This document shows, in pieces, positions 9,236 through 18,801 of a stretch of DNA of 64,000 bases (position 1 is the first letter of the stretch; each line of letters opens with the position of its first letter). The position numbers and the translations under genes are program-made. Below the pieces are notes generated by a model. It was not told the origin of the DNA and did no database searches. It was given only the letters and a program-made list of their open reading frames with translations. Origin of the DNA: Billgrantia aerodenitrificans (lineage in GTDB: Bacteria > Pseudomonadota > Gammaproteobacteria > Pseudomonadales > Halomonadaceae); NCBI RefSeq assembly GCF_021404405.1, contig NZ_JABFTV010000005.1, positions 186,001-250,000 on the forward strand. Reading direction: 5' to 3'.

Positions 9236-10597
9236 CTAGCGCCTCGACAGCGTGCGCATGGTGACGAATTCTTCGGCAGCAGTAGGATGAATGCCCACGG
9301 TGGCATCGAAGTCCGCCTTGGTGAGCCCCGCCTTCACCGCAATGGCGATGCCCTGAATGAGCTCCCCCGCCTCTTCGCCGACCATATGGGCACCGACCAC
9401 CACGTCGCTGACATCGTCGACGATCAGCTTCATCAGGCAGCGCTCCTCGCTGCCGGAAAGCGTATGCTTCATCGGTCGGAAATCGGTGCGGTAGACGCGA
9501 ATCGCGTCATACTCCTTGCGCGCCTGCTCTTCCGACAAGCCAACCGTGCCGATGTTGGGATGACAGAACACGGCCGTGGCGATGTTGCGGTAATCCATGG
9601 GCTTGGGCGGTGCCTCACCGAAATGCTGGCTGACCAGATGCATGGCTTCCGCCAGCGCCACCGGCGTCAGCTCCGGCCCTCCCGTTACGTCGCCCAGCGC
9701 CAGGATGGAGGGCATGGTGGTCTCGAAGCGGTCGTTCACCTTGACGGTACCGTCGGGGTTGAGGGCGATGTCCAGCGCATCGAGCCCGACCCCCTCGAGA
9801 TTGGGTTTGCGGCCGGTAGCCGCCAGCACCACGTCCACCTCCAGCGACTCACCGTTGGTCAGCGCCACGAGAAGCCCACCCTCTACCTTCTCGATGCTTT
9901 CGATATTGGTCTCGAAGTGCAGGTTCACACCCTTGGCGGCCATCTGCTCACGGGTGAATTCACGCACCTCGCGATCGAAGCCGCGCAGGAACAGCTCGCC
10001 GCGATAGACCAGGTGCGACTCGCTGCCCAGCCCATTGAAGATGCTGGCAAACTCCACCGCGATGTAGCCGCCGCCCAGCACCAGGAAACGCTGCGGCATG
10101 CGCTCCAGATCGAACACTTCGTTGGACGTCACGGCCATTTCGCGACCGGGGAAGTCGGGTACCCAGGGCCAGCCGCCCACGGCCACCAGAATCTTGGCGG
10201 CGGTGTAGGCACGGCCATCGACCTCGACGCGGTGAGCATCGACTACCCGCGCCCGGCCGTGAATCAACTCGACCCCGGCGTTGCCCAGCAGACGACCGTA
10301 GATCTCGTTGAGGCGTTTGATCTCGCGCACTTTGTTGTCGCGCAGGGTGGCCCAGTCGAAGCGCGGGGCCTGGGGCAGGCTCCAGCCGAACCCTCGGGCG
10401 TCTTCGAAGGCGTCGTGAAAATGGGCGGCATAGGAATAGAGTTTCTTGGGCACGCAACCCACGTTCACGCAGGTGCCGCCCAGATAGCGATCTTCGGCAA
10501 CGGCCACTCTGGCACCGGTTGCCGCTGCGGTGCGGGCGGCACGAACCCCACCGGAGCCGGCGCCAATCACGAACAGGTCATAGTCGAAGTCTGACAC
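9236..10597 (-). CDS. gor: Glutathione-disulfide reductase
   Basis: A 453-residue FAD/NADPH oxidoreductase that reduces glutathione disulfide in the cytoplasm. Seen in order are the FAD motif [15 protein letters not shown], the redox-active disulfide [13 protein letters not shown], the NADPH-binding [20 protein letters not shown], and the C-terminal [13 protein letters not shown] with the active-site His and Glu. Length is normal for Gor. I start at the GTG at 10597, which has GAGGAGA about 6 bases upstream and begins [12 protein letters not shown]. Upstream in-frame codons would give a 37-residue extension across the repeat-rich promoter. It is divergent from the carbonic anhydrase gene and ends at a strong terminator. 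Confidence 0.95.
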   Translation of the reverse strand: MSDFDYDLFVIGAGSGGVRAARTAAATGARVAVAEDRYLGGTCVNVGCVPKKLYSYAAHFHDAFEDARGFGWSLPQAPRFDWATLRDNKVREIKRLNEIYGRLLGNAGVELIHGRARVVDAHRVEVDGRAYTAAKILVAVGGWPWVPDFPGREMAVTSNEVFDLERMPQRFLVLGGGYIAVEFASIFNGLGSESHLVYRGELFLRGFDREVREFTREQMAAKGVNLHFETNIESIEKVEGGLLVALTNGESLEVDVVLAATGRKPNLEGVGLDALDIALNPDGTVKVNDRFETTMPSILALGDVTGGPELTPVALAEAMHLVSQHFGEAPPKPMDYRNIATAVFCHPNIGTVGLSEEQARKEYDAIRVYRTDFRPMKHTLSGSEERCLMKLIVDDVSDVVVGAHMVGEEAGELIQGIAIAVKAGLTKADFDATVGIHPTAAEEFVTMRTLSRR

Positions 10598-10674
10598 GCA
10601 TTTCTCCTCGTCTAGCCGGGATTGGTGGCATACCCGGTCTGATCGGCAGATCATAACAGTGCAGGTGTAACCCT

Positions 10675-10725
10675 GTAGAGCGATGCCCCACGTAGAGCGG
10701 TGCCCCATGTAGAGTGGTACCTAGG
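10675..10725. repeat. 17-bp tandem repeat, about three copies, in the gor/can promoter
   Basis: Units start at 10675, 10692 and 10709. The first two differ at two positions (GTAGAGCGATGCCCCAC and GTAGAGCGGTGCCCCAT); the third keeps GTAGAG and then diverges. The repeat lies between the divergent gor and carbonic anhydrase genes. It may be a set of binding sites or a simple duplication. Confidence 0.8.
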
Positions 10726-10805
10726 TGCAGCTCCTGGTTGACCGACTCGGGGCATGGCGGTAAAAGGTGCCCTCCCCACTCTCTGACCTTCGGACGGACT
10801 CTGCC

Positions 10806-11462
10806 ATGAACCAGGAAATCGACTGCCTGCTGGAAAACAACCGGCGCTGGGCAGAGCGGATGTGTCAGGAAGATGCGGACTATTTCACCCGCCTTTCCCG
10901 CCAGCAAAACCCCGACTATCTTTGGATCGGCTGCTCCGACAGCCGGGTGCCGGCCAATCAGATCGTCTCGCTGCCACCGGGTGAAGTCTTCGTCCACCGC
11001 AACGTCGCCAACCTGCTGCATCACAACGACATGAACGCCCTTTCCGTGGTGCAGTATGCCGTCGATGTCCTCAAGGTCAGACACATCATGGTGGTCGGTC
11101 ACTACGGCTGCGGCGGCGTGCGAGCGGCAGTGACGGGCGGCGATTGCGGCATGGTGGATTACTGGCTGCATTCGGTGCGCGAGCTCTACAGCCAGCATCG
11201 CCCTTCGCTCGAGGATTTACCGCTGGACCAGCAGGTCGACCGGCTTTGCGAGCTCAACGTGCAGGCACAGGTCAACAACCTGTGTCGCACCAAGATCGTT
11301 CAGCTCGCCTGGCAGCGCGGCCAAGAACTTTCCGTTCACGGCTGGATCTACGGCCTGGGCGATGGTCGCATCGCCGATCTCGGCTGTACCGTGGAAGGAC
11401 TGGATCAGGTGGCCACGCTTTATCGCATCGACCGGCTTCAGGCAGCGTCCGACAGTTGCTAG
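10806..11462 (+). CDS. can: Beta-class carbonic anhydrase
   Basis: A 218-residue zinc enzyme that interconverts CO2 and bicarbonate in the cytoplasm. The zinc ligands are visible as Cys43 and Asp45 in IGCSDSRVPA, and His99 and Cys102 in VVGHYGCGGVRAA. Arg47 completes the Asp-Arg dyad. Length and motif layout match E. coli Can (YadF). I start at the ATG at 10806, which begins MNQEIDCLLENNRRW as in the family. The upstream region is shared with gor and holds the 17-bp repeats. No sulfate transporter or cyanase gene sits beside it, so general bicarbonate supply is the likely role. Confidence 0.95.
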   Translation: MNQEIDCLLENNRRWAERMCQEDADYFTRLSRQQNPDYLWIGCSDSRVPANQIVSLPPGEVFVHRNVANLLHHNDMNALSVVQYAVDVLKVRHIMVVGHYGCGGVRAAVTGGDCGMVDYWLHSVRELYSQHRPSLEDLPLDQQVDRLCELNVQAQVNNLCRTKIVQLAWQRGQELSVHGWIYGLGDGRIADLGCTVEGLDQVATLYRIDRLQAASDSC

Positions 11463-11545
11463 GCTCTGGCTGAAGCTGACCGGCTCGAAACCGCCCATAC
11501 CAGGCCTTACACTTGAATCGAAGCCACCAACTGCCGGAACCTGAC

Positions 11546-12853
11546 ATGCCCGACGCTCTTGCCCCGCTTCAGAACAGACACCTCGAGGCCCTGGAACGGC
11601 GCTACGCCGAGGTGTTGGGCGCCCTGGGGTATGACGGCGTATTGATCTACAGCGGCCACCCTGCCCTGCACTTCGGCGACGACCAGCACGCTAGCTTCTG
11701 CAGCTACGGCCATTTCCAGCACTGGACCGGTCAGGCCGGCCTGACTCATAGCTGGCTGCTGGTGAGGCCGGGCCAGCGCACGACCTGCTTCGTGCATGCG
11801 CCAGACGACTTCTGGCATCTGCCGCCAAGCCTTCCCGACGAGGGCTGGACCGAATACCTCGAGGTGATCAGCGGTCGCTTCGAGACACCGCCGGCAGTGA
11901 AGGCCAGCCGCCTTGCCGTGATCGGCGACATTGATGACGACACGGCTCGCGCCCTTGGCGCCGAGCGCAATCCCCCCGCCCTGCTGATCGCCCTGGATGA
12001 GGGCCGGGTACGCAAGAGCGAGTACGAGATCGCCTGTCTGAGCGAGGCCAACCGGATGGCGCTGTACGGCCACCGAGCCGCCCAACAAGCATTCCTGACC
12101 GGCGCGAGCGAACTCGACATTCAGCTGGCCTACCTCAAGGCATCGCGACAGCGTGAAAGCGACGTGCCCTACGGCAACATCATCGGTCTCGGCGCCCATG
12201 GCGCGGTGCTGCACTATCAGCATTACGCCAATGAAGCGCCGGTGTCGCGCCATAGCCTGCTGGTGGATGCCGGGCACCGTTACCGCGGCTACTGCGCCGA
12301 CATCACCCGCAGCTGGCCGGGGCCGGACGCCGCCCCCACCTTCGCCGCGCTGATAACGCGCATGAACGACATCAAGCAGCAACTGGTTGCCGCCCTGGCG
12401 CCCGGTGTCGAGTTCGTCGCGCTGCACGAGCGTATGCATCAGTTACTGGGGGAACTGCTGGTCGAGAGCGAACTGGTCAGCGCCTCCGCCGAGGCCGCGC
12501 TCGAAAGCGGTATCACCCGCGCCTTCTGCCCTCATGGCCTGGGCCATCTGCTGGGCGTGCAGGTACACGACGTGGCCGGACGCATGAGCCGTGAAGGCAC
12601 GGCTCTGCCACCGCCGCCCGAGCATCCGGCGCTGCGCCTGACCCGGGAACTGGAAGCGGGAATGACGGTCACCATAGAACCCGGGCTCTACTTCATTCCC
12701 ATGCTGCTCGGACCGCTGGAGGCAGGCCCCGCGGGTAGCGCCGTGAACTGGCCGCTGGTCGAACGCCTGATGCCTCATGGCGGTATTCGCATCGAAGACA
12801 ACGTGGCCATCGCCACGAACTCGGTACGCAATCTGACCTTGGAACACGAGTGA
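11546..12853 (+). CDS. pepQ: Xaa-Pro dipeptidase (M24 family)
   Basis: A 435-residue pita-bread-fold metallopeptidase that splits dipeptides with C-terminal proline. All five metal ligands can be placed: two Asp in LLVDAGHRYRGYCADITRSW, His in FCPHGLGHLLGVQVHD, Glu in VTIEPGLYFIP, and Glu in GGIRIEDNVAI. The N-terminal creatinase-like domain includes FCSYGHFQHWTGQAGLTHSW. I use the ATG at 11546 (GGAA about 8 bases before); an ATG at 11513 is possible. Related enzymes also hydrolyse organophosphates as a side activity. The gene overlaps the following hydrolase by 4 bases, so the two form an operon. Confidence 0.92.
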   Translation: MPDALAPLQNRHLEALERRYAEVLGALGYDGVLIYSGHPALHFGDDQHASFCSYGHFQHWTGQAGLTHSWLLVRPGQRTTCFVHAPDDFWHLPPSLPDEGWTEYLEVISGRFETPPAVKASRLAVIGDIDDDTARALGAERNPPALLIALDEGRVRKSEYEIACLSEANRMALYGHRAAQQAFLTGASELDIQLAYLKASRQRESDVPYGNIIGLGAHGAVLHYQHYANEAPVSRHSLLVDAGHRYRGYCADITRSWPGPDAAPTFAALITRMNDIKQQLVAALAPGVEFVALHERMHQLLGELLVESELVSASAEAALESGITRAFCPHGLGHLLGVQVHDVAGRMSREGTALPPPPEHPALRLTRELEAGMTVTIEPGLYFIPMLLGPLEAGPAGSAVNWPLVERLMPHGGIRIEDNVAIATNSVRNLTLEHE

Positions 12854-13899
12854 GCGACATGCGTGAACGGCAGCAAGAGGCCGACTTTGCTCCGCCGCGC
12901 GGATTCAGCAATCCGCACGTTCAGACGCTGCTGCCCCGCTTTCTGCCCCGCCCCCGACTCGCCCGTGACGTCGAGTTATTCGAACTCCCCGACGGCGACT
13001 TCGTCGAACTCAACTGGATCCGGCCGATCCCCACCAGCAGCACGGCGCCGATCCTGGTGCTGTTTCACGGTCTGGAGGGCTCGTTTCACTCCCCCTATTC
13101 CCGCTGGCTGCTCGCCACGGCCAGCCGCATGGGCTGGCGCACGGTACTTATGCATTTCCGCGGCTGCGGCAGTCAACCGAACCGCCTGCCGCGTGCCTAC
13201 CACAGCGGCGACACCGCCGATGCCTATTGGTTGATCGCCGAACTTTCGCGACGCTACCCCGGCGCCTTGAAGGTGGCCGTCGGAGTATCACTGGGCGGCA
13301 ACATGCTGCTCAAGCTAGTGGCGGAACAGGGTGGCAGCGGCCTCGATCTGGCCGGCGCCATCGTGATCAGCGCCCCGCTCGACCTTGCCGCCAGCGCCGA
13401 TACCCTGAACCGGGGCTTTTCCCGGGTATACGAACGCCATCTACTCAGGGCCCTCAAACGCAAGGTGGCGCCACGGCTGGTGCGCGGCGAGCTGCCGCTG
13501 TCGCTGAACGGCGAGGCGCTGCAGCGAATCGACAGCCTGCGTGGATACGACGATGCCGTGACCGCCCCGCTACACGGCTTTCAGGGCGCCGACGATTATT
13601 ATCGGCGCGCCTCGGCCGGAAGGCTGCTCGGCGACATCGAGCTGCCGACCCTGATCCTGCACGCCGATGACGATCCCTTCATGCCGGCCGGACTGTTCCA
13701 GCGCCTACCACAGCCTTCCGCTGCGGTGCATCTGGAAATCACCCACCATGGCGGGCACGTCGGCTTCATGGAATGGCGCCACAAGCGTCTCTCGCCATGG
13801 CTGGCCCGACGCCTCGCCCGCGAGCTGGAAGGCTGGGCCAGTCTCGGCGACTCGTGGCGCTCGATCGCCGACCACCGGCTCAGTCGATCGGACAGCTGA
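12850..13899 (+). CDS. YheT-family alpha/beta hydrolase
   Basis: A 349-residue alpha/beta hydrolase of the YheT/EMB8 group. The segments [15 protein letters not shown] near the N-terminus and [19 protein letters not shown] are typical of the family. The catalytic triad is apparent: Ser in [12 protein letters not shown], Asp in [10 protein letters not shown], and His in [12 protein letters not shown]. Family members act on esters, but the natural substrate is not established. The GTG start overlaps the pepQ stop (GTGA); an ATG three codons later is an alternative. The 3' end overlaps the convergent msrA gene by 20 bases. Confidence 0.88.
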   Translation: MSDMRERQQEADFAPPRGFSNPHVQTLLPRFLPRPRLARDVELFELPDGDFVELNWIRPIPTSSTAPILVLFHGLEGSFHSPYSRWLLATASRMGWRTVLMHFRGCGSQPNRLPRAYHSGDTADAYWLIAELSRRYPGALKVAVGVSLGGNMLLKLVAEQGGSGLDLAGAIVISAPLDLAASADTLNRGFSRVYERHLLRALKRKVAPRLVRGELPLSLNGEALQRIDSLRGYDDAVTAPLHGFQGADDYYRRASAGRLLGDIELPTLILHADDDPFMPAGLFQRLPQPSAAVHLEITHHGGHVGFMEWRHKRLSPWLARRLARELEGWASLGDSWRSIADHRLSRSDS

Positions 13900-14494
13900 C
13901 TCCGGTTCCCTTCAGCCCGCAGTAGCCGCCCGGGTTCTTGTGCAGATACTGCTGATGGTACTCCTCGGCCGGATAGAAGACATCGAGGGATGCGATCTCG
14001 GTGGTGATCTGGCCGCGCCCTGCCTGAGCCAGCGAATACTGATAGACGTCCCGGCTGCGCTTGGCGGCTGCCAGTTGGGCATCGCTGGTGGCGTAGATCG
14101 CCGAGCGGTACTGGCTGCCAATGTCGTTGCCCTGGCGCATGCCCTGAGTCGGATCATGGGCTTCCCAGAACACCTTCAGCAGCGTTTCGACGTCTACCTG
14201 GCGAGGGTCGAACACCACCCTCACCACCTCGGCGTGGCCGGTCCTCCCGGAGCAGGTCTCCTCATAGGTGGGGTTGGGCGTCACCCCGCCGGCATACCCA
14301 ACCGCCGTTACATACACCCCCGGGTGCTGCCAGAACAGACGCTCGGCGCCCCAGAAGCAGCCAAGCCCAACAACCAGCTGCTCATGCCCCTCGGGAAACG
14401 GCGGCAGCATCGAGCGGCCGCTGACGGCATGCACGCCGGATATCCGAAGCGGCGTGTCGCGCCCCGGCAGGGCATGAGTCGGATCGATGTTCAT
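13880..14494 (-). CDS. msrA: Peptide-methionine (S)-S-oxide reductase MsrA
   Basis: A 204-residue enzyme that repairs oxidised methionine (S-sulfoxide). The catalytic motif [15 protein letters not shown] holds Cys46; [27 protein letters not shown] and [10 protein letters not shown] are further signatures. The C-terminal [14 protein letters not shown] supplies the resolving cysteines. Length is close to E. coli MsrA, and an N-terminal stretch of about 35 residues precedes the domain as in that protein. It is the last gene on the minus strand after tamB, 33 bases downstream, and converges with the YheT gene, overlapping it by 20 bases. No msrB is present in the window. Confidence 0.97.
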   Translation of the reverse strand: MNIDPTHALPGRDTPLRISGVHAVSGRSMLPPFPEGHEQLVVGLGCFWGAERLFWQHPGVYVTAVGYAGGVTPNPTYEETCSGRTGHAEVVRVVFDPRQVDVETLLKVFWEAHDPTQGMRQGNDIGSQYRSAIYATSDAQLAAAKRSRDVYQYSLAQAGRGQITTEIASLDVFYPAEEYHQQYLHKNPGGYCGLKGTGVSCPID

Positions 14495-14527
14495 GACGTT
14501 ATCCTCGCAGCAACACGTTGAAGGCGC

Positions 14528-17500
14528 TCACTGAGCGGGCTCGAGCCGTGGCGGCCGACCGGGCCGGGAGAAGATGTAAACCAGATCGACGGCCTGGGCG
14601 GCTCCGGAAACGGCCTGCACGTAGAGATTGCGCCACAGGGTATAGCGCAGCGTAAGCTCCGCGATCGGCGAGAAGATACCGACACCATAGCTGACGCGCA
14701 GATCTTCTGTCAGGTAGCCGCTCACGACCACCTGACTGTCGTCGCCGACGCCGGTCGTCTCCAGCGCCAGATCGTCGATGCCGAACGCCTGGCCGATGGC
14801 ACCGACCACCCCGCCGGTCTGCCCCAATGCCAGGCCCACCAGGGCCGAGGTCAGCGCGCCGTCCGCGTCGCCGTCCCGTGGTGCCCGGCCGCGCAGCAGG
14901 TACGACAGTGCCCGCGCTTCGTCCATGGCCGGCTCGGAGAAAATCGCCAGGGTTGGCTCGGCAGCGAAGCCGGTAACGCGCAGCCCAGCAATGACGCCAT
15001 CCTCGGTGATGTCGGGATTGCGTATGGCTTCGAAGTCGAGCAGCGGCTGATCCGGTGGTCCGCTGAACAGCAGCTGCCCCTGCCGAATCAGCAGATCCTG
15101 GCCGAAGGCGCGGAAACGACCGTCAACGAGGTTGACCTCGCCGAACAGCTGCACCGGGCCATCCTGCTGGCGCACTTGCAGGGTGCCGGCCAGGCCAGTT
15201 TCCAGGCCCGACGCGGCAAGCATCATGTCCGGTCCCAGATGTAGCTCGATACGCACGTCCAGTTCCATGCCCGCCTCGCGCAGCGCCACGGCGGCGGCTT
15301 CGTCACCGCCGGCGGTCGGTTCCAACTCCTCACGCCGCTGGGCTCGGGCCTCATCGCGCCGGGTGATGATGATCTCGTCTGGACTGGGACTGACTGCCGC
15401 CGGCGGCGCCTCGCCGATCTCCAGTCGTGCCCAAGGCACCTGAACGTCGCCCCGCACGCGCAGTGCCTGCGGGGTAATCCTGACGGCGATCTGAGGGGAG
15501 ACTCGCAGGCGGCCGAACTGCGGCATGCTCACCAGCAGCGGCCGCCGGGTACCGTCAAGGTCCATGGCGATGCGCCACTCGTCGAGCGAGGGCCAACTGG
15601 CGTTGCCGTCGATCACCAGGCGCCCGTCGTCGCTAGCGACATAGCCCATCAGGCGTGCACTGTCGCCGTTGAATTCAATGCGAATGCGGCCATCCTCCAC
15701 GATCAGCGGCACATCCAGCCCCGAAGCGCGCAACCCGGTCAGTTCCAGCGCACCATCCAGGCTGGGGTTGTCACGGTTTCCGGAGATTCCGACCCGGCCG
15801 GCCAGGGTACCTTCCAGCATGTCGAGCCCGGCTGCCAGAGTCTGGTAGCGGGACAGATCGAGAGCATCGACGACGAGACTACCGTCAAGCTCTCCGCTGC
15901 CCAGCGGGTCGTTCAGATCGAGATTCAGGGCCAGCCGCCCGGCATCGCCAAGGCCCAGGTCGAGAGCCAGCGCCATACGCGCCTGGTTGGCATCCAACTG
16001 CACGTCGAGGCGAGTCGCGGGCATCGCCCAGGGCTGCCCATAGATATCCACCCCTTCCAGGTCGAGCTGGCTGGCCAGATTCGCCTCGGCGCTCCACTGC
16101 CGACCGCCCTGTCGCCAACCGGCCTGCAGCTGTAGGTCGGTCTCGCCGCTGGCTCGCCAGTCCTCCGGTAGCCACTCGTTGAACATGCTCATGGGCAGCC
16201 CGCGCACGGCCAGACTCACCTGGCCCTGGTCGGCGCCGGCCTGCAGCGTCTCCTCCACACACAGGTGTCCGCCCTGCTCTCGACGCAGGCAGAATGGCTG
16301 TACCTGAGCCCGGCTCGTCGCCAGATCGAAAGTGAACGTCACGGGATCAGCGAGTCGCATCTCGCCGTAATCGGTATCGACCTCCAATGGATCGATGCGA
16401 CCACTGTAGCGCTGGCGCTCGGTGGAGAGCCCACCCTCGAGCACCAGCGAGGCACGCGACAGCGGCATGCCCCGCCCGGCAAGCGCGGTCAGTTCGGCCC
16501 GATGGGACGACAGCCGGCCGGACAGGGCCAGCGACACCTCGCTGAAACGTTGGCCCCCGGCGTTTAGCTGCTCGATGACGAGATTGCCATCGAGGGTCGG
16601 ATCGTCCAGCCCCTGGACGCTAGCGGTGAGCTGCAGCGCCTCGAGGCGGTTCTCGGCAAACGCCAGGGTCTGGCCTTGCAGGTCGAGCTGCAAGCGTGGG
16701 TTCTCCGGTGTACCGGCGGTGCGGAAGCGACCGCTCAGGCTTCCGCTGAGGTCGTCGTGCAGGCTGCCGAGCTCGGTCAGCGAGATGTCGCCGCTGAGGT
16801 CCATGCGCTGCTCGGTAATGGCGCCGGCAGCGGTGATGCGGTTCTGCCCCTGGCGGAAATCGAACTCCTGTACCTGCCAGCGCATGTCACTGTCACCGGC
16901 CAGGCGTGCCCGCAGCGACAGCGGCAGCTCCTGCAGCTGACCGTCGATGGCCAGCCGCGGCACCCGCAGCTGCCAGCCTGCTTCGACCTGATTGAAAGCG
17001 AGGTCTATATTCCCGCTGAGGCGCCCCTGCATGGCATCGGTGAACTGGCCGGGGTCGAGATTGTCGAGGCGCACGGTGGCATCGAGCGCCAGGCCGTCAT
17101 GCCATTCGATGCGCCCACGGCTGACCACCGAGGCATTGCCGAGGCTCAGGGAGAGCGGGGTCCAGGCAAAGTGCTCCAGGTCGCCGCTACCGGTAAGGGC
17201 AATCCGGGTCAGCGGCACCTCCGGCCCCTCGACCCGGGCCGAGAGTGCCGCGCTGTACTGGTCGAGAGTGCCCGACAGACGCAAATCGAGGTCCTCGATC
17301 ACATAGGGGTCGTCGAGCGCGTCATCCTCTTCGGCGAAGGCGGCCGCCATCGGCAGCGGCCACTGCAGGAACTCGCTGCGCAGCCTGGCGGAGAAAGGCA
17401 CCTCAGGATCGAGCACATCGGCCTGGGCGGTCAGTCGCGTGCCCACCGGGCCGCGTGCCACGAGCTCGGCGTCAAGCTCGGCCAGCGTGCCGTCGAGCCT

Positions 17501-18799
17501 GAGGTCGAGCCGCTGCCCGGCAAGTTCGGGCATCAGCTCCGGCAGCCACAGCGCGGCCTCCAGCCGCGCCTGGAGCGGGTAATCGTCACGCAATTCGATG
17601 CGGGCGCCGAGCCTGACGTCGGCGTCCAGGCTGGCGGCTTCCAGAGCAACGATCTCGACCACGTGGCCGCTGGCCTCGAAGGCCAGGGTGAGATGACGCA
17701 GGTCATAATCGAGCGGCCCCCGCACCTCGACGTCGTCGAGATGAATGCGCGGCGCCGCTATCGTCAAGGGCAGGACGATTTCCGGCAGTGCGATGCGCTC
17801 GCGCTGCGCCAGTGGCTCGTCGGGCTCACCGGCCTCGATCGGCAGCGGTGCCCGAGCAGCGGCCTCGGCGGCGGCCAGTGCCTGAGCGCTCAGCACCGGC
17901 GTGCCTGCCGGCGCCTCCAGCGCCAGTTGCTCGGCCCCGCCCGCTGACAGACTGACCTGTAGCCGCTCGAGCCGTGTGGGCAGCAGCGTCAGCCGTTCGC
18001 CCTCGGCCTCGATCCCGGTATGCAGTCTGTTCCAGGCAACCTGGGTGCCGTCGCCCAGCCGCAGCACGACATCTTCGATGACCAGCTCGGGGGCCGTGAT
18101 GTCGAGCGGGAAGTGGAACGGCGCCGGCGCGGTGGCCGCCGGCAGCTCATCGGGAACATCCGCTGCCGGCGGAGCGGCCCCCTCGCCCGCCCTCTCCTCC
18201 ACGGCTTCGGCATCGGCATCGGCATCGGCGGGCAGCGTCACGTTCAGGCCTTCGGCTCGTGAAGCACCGAGCTGCAGTCCTGAATTCTCGGCCATGGCGG
18301 TGGTATCCAACTGAGCGAGTTCGACCTGCGTGCCGTCGGCCAGACTCACCCGGGTATCCACCAGCACCAGTTCGCGCACCTCCATGGGGAACGGCAAACG
18401 GATCGGATCGCTCGCCTCGGCCTCGTCCTGGGCCGCTGCTGCGGGCGCTTCGTCAGCGGCCTGTCCCGGCTGCAGCCGTACCCGCCCCCCCTGCATGGCC
18501 AAGCGTTCGATACACAGACGCCCCCGCAGCAGGCAGTCATCCGCCCAAACGAGTTCGAGCCGTTCGGCGGCGATGTCGGCAGGACCCGCCTCGATCTGGA
18601 ACCCATGCAGCACGAGTCGATCCAGCGGCGCCCCTTCGATACGCTCCAACTGATAGAAACCACGCTTGGCCCCTTCTTCGAGCAGCAAGCCGGCCCCCCA
18701 GGGTGACAGTGCCAGGCCCAGCACGAGGAAGAGCATGCCGATGGCCACCAGCGGCAGCACGATCAGTAAACGGAGCAGCGACCACAGCAGCAGGCGCAT
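14528..18799 (-). CDS. tamB: Translocation and assembly module subunit TamB
   Basis: A 1423-residue AsmA-like protein anchored by an N-terminal helix (LLLWSLLRLLIVLPLVAIGML). It spans the periplasm as a long beta-rich structure, working with TamA and in lipid transport between membranes. The C-terminal family domain is recognisable (ALSYLLRGRAP, SYGVGIFSPIAELTLRYTLW). Residues about 100-250 hold two similar strand-rich modules, each ending in a LADGTQVELAQL or LGDGTQVAWNRL type sequence, separated by an acidic Ala/Asp/Glu-rich linker encoded by a CATCGG hexamer run. I use the ATG at 18799, two bases after the tamA stop, because the anchor helix begins there; an earlier in-frame start at 18838 would overlap tamA. 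Confidence 0.93.
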   Translation of the reverse strand: MRLLLWSLLRLLIVLPLVAIGMLFLVLGLALSPWGAGLLLEEGAKRGFYQLERIEGAPLDRLVLHGFQIEAGPADIAAERLELVWADDCLLRGRLCIERLAMQGGRVRLQPGQAADEAPAAAAQDEAEASDPIRLPFPMEVRELVLVDTRVSLADGTQVELAQLDTTAMAENSGLQLGASRAEGLNVTLPADADADAEAVEERAGEGAAPPAADVPDELPAATAPAPFHFPLDITAPELVIEDVVLRLGDGTQVAWNRLHTGIEAEGERLTLLPTRLERLQVSLSAGGAEQLALEAPAGTPVLSAQALAAAEAAARAPLPIEAGEPDEPLAQRERIALPEIVLPLTIAAPRIHLDDVEVRGPLDYDLRHLTLAFEASGHVVEIVALEAASLDADVRLGARIELRDDYPLQARLEAALWLPELMPELAGQRLDLRLDGTLAELDAELVARGPVGTRLTAQADVLDPEVPFSARLRSEFLQWPLPMAAAFAEEDDALDDPYVIEDLDLRLSGTLDQYSAALSARVEGPEVPLTRIALTGSGDLEHFAWTPLSLSLGNASVVSRGRIEWHDGLALDATVRLDNLDPGQFTDAMQGRLSGNIDLAFNQVEAGWQLRVPRLAIDGQLQELPLSLRARLAGDSDMRWQVQEFDFRQGQNRITAAGAITEQRMDLSGDISLTELGSLHDDLSGSLSGRFRTAGTPENPRLQLDLQGQTLAFAENRLEALQLTASVQGLDDPTLDGNLVIEQLNAGGQRFSEVSLALSGRLSSHRAELTALAGRGMPLSRASLVLEGGLSTERQRYSGRIDPLEVDTDYGEMRLADPVTFTFDLATSRAQVQPFCLRREQGGHLCVEETLQAGADQGQVSLAVRGLPMSMFNEWLPEDWRASGETDLQLQAGWRQGGRQWSAEANLASQLDLEGVDIYGQPWAMPATRLDVQLDANQARMALALDLGLGDAGRLALNLDLNDPLGSGELDGSLVVDALDLSRYQTLAAGLDMLEGTLAGRVGISGNRDNPSLDGALELTGLRASGLDVPLIVEDGRIRIEFNGDSARLMGYVASDDGRLVIDGNASWPSLDEWRIAMDLDGTRRPLLVSMPQFGRLRVSPQIAVRITPQALRVRGDVQVPWARLEIGEAPPAAVSPSPDEIIITRRDEARAQRREELEPTAGGDEAAAVALREAGMELDVRIELHLGPDMMLAASGLETGLAGTLQVRQQDGPVQLFGEVNLVDGRFRAFGQDLLIRQGQLLFSGPPDQPLLDFEAIRNPDITEDGVIAGLRVTGFAAEPTLAIFSEPAMDEARALSYLLRGRAPRDGDADGALTSALVGLALGQTGGVVGAIGQAFGIDDLALETTGVGDDSQVVVSGYLTEDLRVSYGVGIFSPIAELTLRYTLWRNLYVQAVSGAAQAVDLVYIFSRPGRPPRLEPAQ

Positions 18800-18801
18800 T
18801 C

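Noticed and set aside
16676-17947. Plus-strand open frames opposite tamB
   Set aside because: These are third-position GC shadow frames of a GC-rich gene. They lack ribosome binding sites and protein family resemblance.
18211-18228. CATCGG hexamer run in tamB as a phase-variable tract
   Set aside because: The unit is six bases, so slippage would only add or remove Asp-Ala pairs and would not switch the gene off. It is part of an acidic linker.
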